From: an uncultured Lentisphaeraceae bacterium
GTDB lineage: Bacteria > Verrucomicrobiota > Kiritimatiellia > RFP12 > DVOR01
Assembly (NCBI GenBank): GCA_949282555.1
Contig: CASDPK010000006.1
Span: forward strand, 1-64,000
Direction: 5' to 3'
DNA length: 64,000 bases
Part shown: in pieces, positions 59,684 to 64,000 of the stretch
Position numbering within the stretch: the first letter of the stretch is position 1
Layout: each line of letters starts with the position of its first letter
Translations under genes and position numbers: made by a program
The notes under the pieces: model-generated
What the model was told of the DNA's origin: nothing
The model's database searches: none
The model's input: the letters and a program-made list of their open reading frames with translations, nothing else

Positions 59684-60037
59684 TTAGAGGGCGCGCAGAC
59701 GCGCGGCCTTGCCGGTGCGGCTACGGAGGTAGTAAAGCTTCGCGCGGCGAACCTTGGCGTGGCCGGTCACTTCAATGCTCTGGATGGAAGGGGAAGCGAA
59801 GGGGAACACCTTTTCCACGCCAACGCCGAAGGAGATGCGGCGCACGGTGAAGGTTTCGGTAATGCCCTTGCCGTCACGGGCGATGACATCGCCGGCGAAC
59901 ACCTGAATGCGCTCTTTGTCGCCTTCCTTGATTTTGACGGAGACACGGACGATGTCGCCGATGGCAAGCTCGGGGCATTTCTTGGGGTTCTTCTCCGCCG
60001 TCATGGCGTTCACTTTTTCGAGGGCTTTCGCGATCAT
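59684..60037 (-). CDS. rplS: 50S ribosomal protein L19 (bL19)
   Basis: 117 residues. [31 protein letters not shown] and [29 protein letters not shown] are the L19 core; it contacts the 30S-50S interface. Last gene of rpsP-trmD-rplS, 11 bases after trmD. Confidence 0.95.
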   Translation of the reverse strand: MIAKALEKVNAMTAEKNPKKCPELAIGDIVRVSVKIKEGDKERIQVFAGDVIARDGKGITETFTVRRISFGVGVEKVFPFASPSIQSIEVTGHAKVRRAKLYYLRSRTGKAARLRAL

Positions 60038-60048
60038 TGTCGTTATCC

Positions 60049-60729
60049 TTACTGCTGTATCAAATCTGGACGATGCCGAACCGTGCGGTCGAGCATCTGA
60101 TGTCTACGCCAACGCTCCATACGGGCGTGGTCGCCATTGAGGAGCACCTCCGGCACGCATTGCCCCCGCCAAACGGGCGGCCGTGTGTACTGGGCCTGCT
60201 CCAAAAGACCTTCGGAGAAGGACTCCTTGGCCGTGGCCTCCTCTCCGCCTCCAAGCACGCCAGGCAGGAGGCGCGTGACGCTGTCGATGACGACCGCCGC
60301 GGGCAGGGCCCCATTGGTCAGCACATAGTCGCCGATGCTGAGCTGTTCATCGGCCAGCGTTTCCACCGCACGCTCATCCATGCCCTCATAATGGCCACAG
60401 AGGAAGATGAGGTGGCTCTCTTTTGCCAAACGCCGCGCGGCATCCTGGCGGAAAGGAACCCCTTGCGGGGACATGGCCACAACATGCGTATCAGGTCGGC
60501 GGAGGCTCTCGACCGCCTCAAAGAGCGGTTCGGGCTTCATCAGCATCCCTGCGCCGCCGCCATACGGCTTGTCGTCCAATGTTCCGCGAGCGTCGTGCGA
60601 AAAATCGCGCAAATCAACGGCGTGGATCTCAGCGGCACCCATCGCCACCGCCCGGCGCAAAATGCTTTCTCCGAAAAAGCCTCTCAGCATTCCGGGAAAG
60701 ACCGTCAGAACGTCAATGCGCAGGGACAC
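60049..60729 (-). CDS. trmD: tRNA (guanine-N1-)-methyltransferase TrmD
   Basis: 226 residues. SPOUT-class enzyme with the trefoil-knot segments [29 protein letters not shown] and [30 protein letters not shown], and [23 protein letters not shown] at the tRNA/SAM site. It makes m1G37 in tRNAs reading CNN codons and prevents frameshifting. It follows rpsP by 20 bases; rimM, normally between the two, is absent. Confidence 0.95.
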   Translation of the reverse strand: MSLRIDVLTVFPGMLRGFFGESILRRAVAMGAAEIHAVDLRDFSHDARGTLDDKPYGGGAGMLMKPEPLFEAVESLRRPDTHVVAMSPQGVPFRQDAARRLAKESHLIFLCGHYEGMDERAVETLADEQLSIGDYVLTNGALPAAVVIDSVTRLLPGVLGGGEEATAKESFSEGLLEQAQYTRPPVWRGQCVPEVLLNGDHARMERWRRHQMLDRTVRHRPDLIQQ

Positions 60730-60749
60730 GCGGAACCTCCGCGGAGGGT

Positions 60750-61004
60750 TTAGGCCTGGGCGGCCTGAGCCTTCTGGGCCTGCTTGATGAGGGAGGCGAC
60801 CGTCTCGGACACCTGGGCGCCCTGGCTCTTCCAGTAGGCCACGCGCTCAAGGTTGAGGCCGCACTTGTTCTCGGTCTTGCGGGGGTCGTACCAGCCGAGA
60901 ATCTCAAGGAACTTGCCATCGCGCGGGCTACGGGAATCGCAGGCCACCACACGGAACGTCGCCACACGGTTGCAGCCCGTCTTACGCAATCTGATCTTGA
61001 CCAT
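60750..61004 (-). CDS. rpsP: 30S ribosomal protein S16 (bS16)
   Basis: 84 residues. MVKIRLRKTGCNRVATFRVVACDSRSPRDGKFLEILGWYDP is the standard S16 N-terminus. A short Ala/Gln-rich tail ends the protein. S16 assists 16S 5'-domain folding. First gene of rpsP-trmD-rplS, with a promoter at 61090-61118. Confidence 0.95.
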   Translation of the reverse strand: MVKIRLRKTGCNRVATFRVVACDSRSPRDGKFLEILGWYDPRKTENKCGLNLERVAYWKSQGAQVSETVASLIKQAQKAQAAQA

Positions 61005-61089
61005 TCTTCAATCTCCGGGACCCCACGCTTCGCTACCTTCGCGGGGTCGGTTGGGGTTCATCACATTCATTTGGTTGAATGAGCCATCT

Positions 61090-61118
61090 ATTATGCCAAA
61101 ACAGCTTCACTTCCGCAA
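61090..61118 (-). promoter_or_regulatory. Promoter of rpsP-trmD-rplS
   Basis: On the minus strand: TTGCGG (61118-61113), a 17-base spacer and CATAAT (61095-61090), with TGG before the -10. Confidence 0.6.
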
Positions 61119-61213
61119 GCAGAAAAGGAAGCACGCGGCAGAGGCGCATGATTCACTGACAATGAACAAGCATGAATCTTGCAAGGAGCGCCGAATTGCG
61201 CTAGAGTGGAAGC

Positions 61214-61960
61214 ATGAAACCGATGATGACGCCTTTGGCGCTTGCCGCCGTTCTTGCGCTTTTCCCCCTTCGGATGGAAGCTGTGGCGCCTTCTGGGGGT
61301 GCTCTGCCCGCGACCCTTCGTCCGGAGCCGCAACAGCGCGATTCTTACGATTGGAAGGCGCGACATGCCGCAGTCTTGGCGCGCAACCGAACCGTCAAGC
61401 CGGACGTGGTGTTTTTTGGCGATAGCATCACCCATTTTTGGGGAGGTGAGCCGTCGGGATCCGCGTATGGGCCGGAGGCATGGGCTTCCCTTTTCAAAGG
61501 TTTGACGGTGACGAATCTCGGCTTTGGCTTCGACTATGCCGACAATGCGTATTATCGGATTCTGAACGGCGAGCTTGACGGCATTTCCCCCAAAGTTGTC
61601 CTTGTGAACATTGGCACCAACAATTTGGGGCATCGCCACGATTCCGCCGAGGCTTGTGCCGCGAACGTGACGGCGCTCGTGCGCCTGATCCGTGAGCGTC
61701 AGCCGAAGGCAAAGATTTTGCTGTTGGGCATTTATCCTCGGCGGGAGCCCGCTTTGGCAGAGCCCATCCGAGAGGTCAATCAGCGGTTGAAGCCGCTTGC
61801 CGATGGCCGGTATGTCTTTTACGCCGATCCGGGGAGTACGCTTCTCGGCTCTGACGGTTTGGCCGACCCGAAAGCGATGCGTGATACCGTTCATCCCAAT
61901 GCCGAGGGTTATCGGCGCCTTGGCAAGGCGATTCGTTCCGCGTTGGAGCCTTTGCTGTAA
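61214..61960 (+). CDS. Secreted GDSL/SGNH hydrolase
   Basis: 248 residues. A signal peptide (MKPMMTPLALAAVLALFPLRMEA) is followed by block I FFGDSITHFWGG (catalytic Ser in GDSI), block II NLGFG, block III NIGTNNLG and block V DTVHPNAEG (catalytic Asp and His). This is the SGNH fold of esterases and acetylhydrolases, often acting on acetylated polysaccharides or platelet-activating-factor-like lipids. Exported. Monocistronic; substrate unknown. Confidence 0.88.
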   Translation: MKPMMTPLALAAVLALFPLRMEAVAPSGGALPATLRPEPQQRDSYDWKARHAAVLARNRTVKPDVVFFGDSITHFWGGEPSGSAYGPEAWASLFKGLTVTNLGFGFDYADNAYYRILNGELDGISPKVVLVNIGTNNLGHRHDSAEACAANVTALVRLIRERQPKAKILLLGIYPRREPALAEPIREVNQRLKPLADGRYVFYADPGSTLLGSDGLADPKAMRDTVHPNAEGYRRLGKAIRSALEPLL

Positions 61961-62010
61961 TTTAAGGTTTTAGCCAGACGTAGGCGCCGGCCGATGGCAC
62001 TTATTGGAGC

Positions 62011-62039
62011 ACGGAGCATCCCATGGCGGGATGCTCCGT
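62011..62039. repeat. Perfect 12-bp palindrome after the GDSL hydrolase gene
   Basis: ACGGAGCATCCC/GGGATGCTCCGT around ATGGC. It uses the same GGAGC and GGGATGC words as the dispersed repeats but in another order. No T run follows, so a 3' hairpin is more likely than an intrinsic terminator. Confidence 0.5.
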
Positions 62040-62199
62040 GTCGCGTTGTGGGATGCAGTGTTCCTCAAAAGGTGGGACGGTTTGAAACGTGTGCCGCCCA
62101 AAATCGATGGGAATGAGTGGAGGGGGTGCTGGGCGTTTACCGTTTCTGTGCTTCACCGTGAAGGACGGTTTGCGTTGGCGGGGCTTGAAGCCCAGCCGT

Positions 62200-62234
62200 C
62201 CAAAAAGAAAGGCCCCAACCAAGTTGGGGCCTTT
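62200..62234 (-). terminator. Intrinsic terminator of hisG/COX24-like transcript
   Basis: 11-bp arms AAAGGCCCCAA/TTGGGGCCTTT around a 5-nt loop; on the minus strand it is followed by a run rich in T. Confidence 0.8.
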
Positions 62235-62247
62235 TGCAAGCGGGTGC

Positions 62248-62334
62248 TTACTTCTTGTGGCGGTTCGCCTTGATGCGTTTGCGGTACTTGTGCTTCGACA
62301 TCTTGGCGCGACGTTTTTTCTTGATGGAACCCAC
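62248..62334 (-). CDS. 28-residue AURKAIP1/COX24-like ribosomal protein
   Basis: A tiny gene with GTG start at 62334 and AAGGAG seven bases before. The 28-residue product is almost all basic: GSIKKKRRAKMSKHKYRKR then IKANRHKK. This matches the bacterial AURKAIP1/COX24 domain proteins, tiny ribosome-associated proteins known from Bacteroidota and related groups and homologous to a mitochondrial small-subunit protein. It lies 29 bases after hisG and before an intrinsic terminator. Confidence 0.75.
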   Translation of the reverse strand: MGSIKKKRRAKMSKHKYRKRIKANRHKK

Positions 62335-62363
62335 GTTCGTGCTCCTTGGTGTTTGTTTGGGGG

Positions 62364-63233
62364 TTAGAAAATGACCTTGTTGAGGGCCAGTTCGATGATG
62401 CCCTGCGCGCCGGCGGCACGCAAGGCCGGGATGAGGTCGCGGACCTCATCTTCCAGAATCACGGTTTCGATGGCCACCCAACCTTCCGCGCTGATGCGGT
62501 TGACCGTGGGGGCGTGAAGCGAAGGCAACAGGCCGGTGATTGCCGGCACTTGGGCCTCGGGCGCATTCATCTTGAGAAGCACGCGGCTCTCGGCGGCGAG
62601 GGCACCCTGGAGCAACATCGCGACCTGCTCAATCTTGGCGCGCTTGGCGGGATCCTGCCACGCCGTCTTGTTGGCGATGAGGCGCGTGGTGGAGGTGAGC
62701 ACCGTGTCGACGATGCGCAGATTGTTTGCGCGCAGAGAACTCCCCGTCTCGGTGAGCTCAATGATGGCATCCACCAGCTCCGGGGCCTTGACCTCCGTGG
62801 CGCCCCAAGAGAATTCGACGGTGGCGTTGACGCCGTGCTGATCGAGATAACGGCGCGCCAAGCCGACGGCTTCCGTTGCGATGCGTTTCCCCTCCAAATC
62901 CTTGACGCTTTGGATGGGGGAATCGTTGGGCACGGCAACCACCCAGCGCACGGGGCGGCTGGTGGCCTTGGAGTAGCACATCTCGCAGACTTCGTGAACG
63001 TCGGAACCGTTCTCGTAAATCCAGTCGAACCCGGTGATGCCGGCATCCAGCAACCCCAGCTCAACATAGCGCGCGATTTCCTGCGGGCGGATGAGGCGGC
63101 ACCGCAGCTCCGAATCATTCACGGAAGGGACATACGAACGCGAAGAGCAGGTCATGGAAAACCCTGCGCGCCGCATGAGGTTGAACGTCGATTCCTGAAG
63201 GGAGCCTTTGGGAAGGCCAAGGGTGATAGGCAT
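62364..63233 (-). CDS. hisG: ATP phosphoribosyltransferase (HisG, long form)
   Basis: 289 residues. [48 protein letters not shown] and the PRPP loop [26 protein letters not shown] define HisG; the C-terminal about 80 residues ([41 protein letters not shown]) are the ACT-like regulatory domain of the long form, so no HisZ is needed. First step of histidine synthesis, feedback-inhibited by histidine. The ATG at 63233 has AGAGGA upstream. Other his genes are not nearby. Confidence 0.94.
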   Translation of the reverse strand: MPITLGLPKGSLQESTFNLMRRAGFSMTCSSRSYVPSVNDSELRCRLIRPQEIARYVELGLLDAGITGFDWIYENGSDVHEVCEMCYSKATSRPVRWVVAVPNDSPIQSVKDLEGKRIATEAVGLARRYLDQHGVNATVEFSWGATEVKAPELVDAIIELTETGSSLRANNLRIVDTVLTSTTRLIANKTAWQDPAKRAKIEQVAMLLQGALAAESRVLLKMNAPEAQVPAITGLLPSLHAPTVNRISAEGWVAIETVILEDEVRDLIPALRAAGAQGIIELALNKVIF

Positions 63234-63267
63234 AAAGGTGATTCCTCTGATGGTAAAAAACCGCAAT

Positions 63268-63296
63268 AGTATGGCATAAGTCCGCGTAGGGTGCAA
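63268..63296 (-). promoter_or_regulatory. Promoter of hisG
   Basis: On the minus strand: TTGCAC (63296-63291), a 17-base spacer and CATACT (63273-63268), with TGC before the -10. Confidence 0.65.
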
Positions 63297-63306
63297 GCCT
63301 CTGGCC

Positions 63307-63557
63307 ATCGGCACGGTTCTTCGCCAGTCACTGTGGGCAAACCCGTTTAGGCCACAAATACGATAGACGCTGAGGGCAACGTCTTTCCTATCCTCTCATG
63401 TTCCCTAAGGAAAGCCAAGTAAGATGACGGATTGCGATACGAACAAAAAGGATGTTCTCGACAGGAACGGCGGAGACGTTGAAATCCCCGCCACCTGTCG
63501 GGAACTTCCCTCCTCCCCTGAGTTTGCCCACAGTAAGCGCAGAAGAACCATCGGCAC
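63307..63557. mobile_element. 235-bp MITE-like element with 8-bp target duplication
   Basis: The element (63315-63549) has inverted ends: GGTTCTTC-n7-ACTGTGGGCAAAC on the left and GTTTGCCCACAGT-n7-GAAGAACC on the right (perfect 8 and 13 bp blocks with equal 7-bp gaps). It is flanked by the direct repeat ATCGGCAC (63307-63314 and 63550-63557). There is no transposase frame inside; the interior has another inverted repeat (CGACAGG...CCTGTCG). Ends starting GG and an 8-bp duplication fit ISL3-type transposition. It sits between the hisG promoter and the next gene's promoter. Confidence 0.7.
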
Positions 63558-63587
63558 TGTGCTAAGTTGTGAAATGGCATTTTAATC

Positions 63588-63614
63588 TTGACAGGGGGGG
63601 GGGGGTGGTAATAT
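63588..63614 (+). promoter_or_regulatory. Promoter with G12 spacer (candidate phase-variable promoter)
   Basis: TTGACA (63588-63593), exactly twelve G (63594-63605), TGG, then TAATAT (63609-63614): a 15-base spacer made largely of a homopolymer. Changes in G-run length would move the spacing relative to the 17-bp optimum. Confidence 0.7.
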
Positions 63615-63662
63615 GCGGCTGTTTTCGAAGGTGCTCTCAGGAAAATTGGAGGACGATTGACG

Positions 63663-64000
63663 ATGAAACGCATGATGGTGTTGGCGGCGGCGATTTGCGC
63701 CGCGGGAATGGTGAGTGCGGTCAGTACAAATTGGACATCATATGGAACGCACACAAAGGGGAATTATGCCGACAGTGGTCTCAATATTGGGAAAGGGGAG
63801 GCTGGTACCATCGCACTTGTGTTCACACCGAGTTCATTAACAGGTGACGCAAATGGTGCGAAGTATCTGATGATGTTTGGCGCACAGGCAGAGGGAACTA
63901 CTGATGCTTCGCAGGGAGGATCGTTGAATCGTGTACAACTTGCTTACAACAATGGTGCGTTATTGTTCAACGTCTTGAATACCGGGGCGCAGGGAGGAAC
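63663..64000 (+). CDS. Secreted surface-type protein, N-terminal part (cut by window edge)
   Basis: 112 residues visible. A signal peptide (MKRMMVLAAAICAAGMVSA) is followed by Gly/Asn/Ser/Thr-rich beta-type sequence (WTSYGTHTKGNYADSGLNIG, LMMFGAQAEGTTDASQGG, VQLAYNNGALLFNVLNTGAQ), as in secreted LamG/concanavalin-like or autotransporter-like surface proteins common in PVC gut bacteria. A GGAGGA ribosome-binding site precedes the ATG. Its promoter carries the G12 run, suggesting on/off expression. Confidence 0.7.
   Translation, partial: MKRMMVLAAAICAAGMVSAVSTNWTSYGTHTKGNYADSGLNIGKGEAGTIALVFTPSSLTGDANGAKYLMMFGAQAEGTTDASQGGSLNRVQLAYNNGALLFNVLNTGAQGG

Noticed and set aside
62004..62273. 89-codon plus-strand frame after the GDSL hydrolase
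   Set aside because: It begins inside a palindrome and runs through the minus-strand terminator and COX24-like gene; not protein-like.
63330..63534. Inverted repeats upstream of the surface gene read as an invertible promoter segment
   Set aside because: The flanking 8-bp direct repeat and the position of the promoter outside the segment fit a transposed element better than a site-specific inversion switch; no invertase gene is near.
1..64000. tRNA, rRNA and CRISPR arrays
   Set aside because: I looked for T-loop words such as GGTTCGA with matching stems and for regularly spaced direct repeats and found none I could support.

Overview
The window is a GC-rich chromosomal segment (by eye about 58-62% GC) from a Gram-negative bacterium. 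It carries an outer-membrane lipopolysaccharide gene set (kdsA, lptC-like, lptA, lptB, lpxI), a type II secretion/pseudopilin machine and an HPr kinase-HPr-Enzyme I set without sugar EII genes. Gene content, a 28-residue COX24-like ribosomal protein, and a large secreted surface protein at the right edge suggest the PVC superphylum, perhaps a gut Kiritimatiellota/Verrucomicrobiota member. That placement is an inference from gene content only; no 16S rRNA or tRNA gene was found.

Layout: 1-3.9 kb is translation (rpsT; rpsL-rpsG; rplU-rpmA-obg-rpmB). 4.1-7.1 kb holds accD-accA and an ELM1-family gene, followed by a Na/Pi cotransporter, a LysM protein and thioredoxin on the minus strand. 10.0-16.2 kb is a type II secretion-type operon (gspK-L-M-D plus an unknown gene), followed by a solute-binding protein fused to a MalF-type permease. 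19.0-31.8 kb is a seven-gene defence island. 32.1-42 kb holds a secreted glycosidase-like protein, two thioredoxin-fold paralogues, recQ, a transglutaminase-like protein, a polytopic membrane protein, gluQ and an FMN-binding protein. 42.1-44 kb is ftsB-like, lpxI and upp. 44-50.2 kb is on the minus strand: a SLC13 permease and MATE transporter, then gltA, an epimerase, tsaB and a small unknown gene. 50.4-59.4 kb is one long plus-strand run: kdsA-lptC-lptA-lptB-hpf-hprK-ptsH-ptsI-yihY-gspI-gspJ. 59.6-63.3 kb holds rpsP-trmD-rplS, a GDSL hydrolase, hisG and the tiny COX24-like gene. The right edge has a small transposon-like element and a secreted surface protein whose promoter contains a G12 run.

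The two most interesting parts are: (1) the defence island, a type III-like restriction-modification system (Mod, Res) with a SNF2/PLD helicase and DUF4391 protein, into which SIR2-like, HEPN/Abi-like and RhuM genes are interleaved. It is preceded by a palindromic operator placed over its promoter. (2) The promoter of the last gene, where twelve G residues fill most of the spacer between TTGACA and TAATAT. This is the layout of a phase-variable promoter, and it sits next to a 235-bp element with terminal inverted repeats and an 8-bp target duplication. Other notable points are an AccA whose N-terminus is a histone-H1-like Lys/Ala/Pro tail, the binding-protein-permease fusion, a dispersed hairpin repeat in three intergenic regions, and a recurrent TGN extension of the -10 promoter element.
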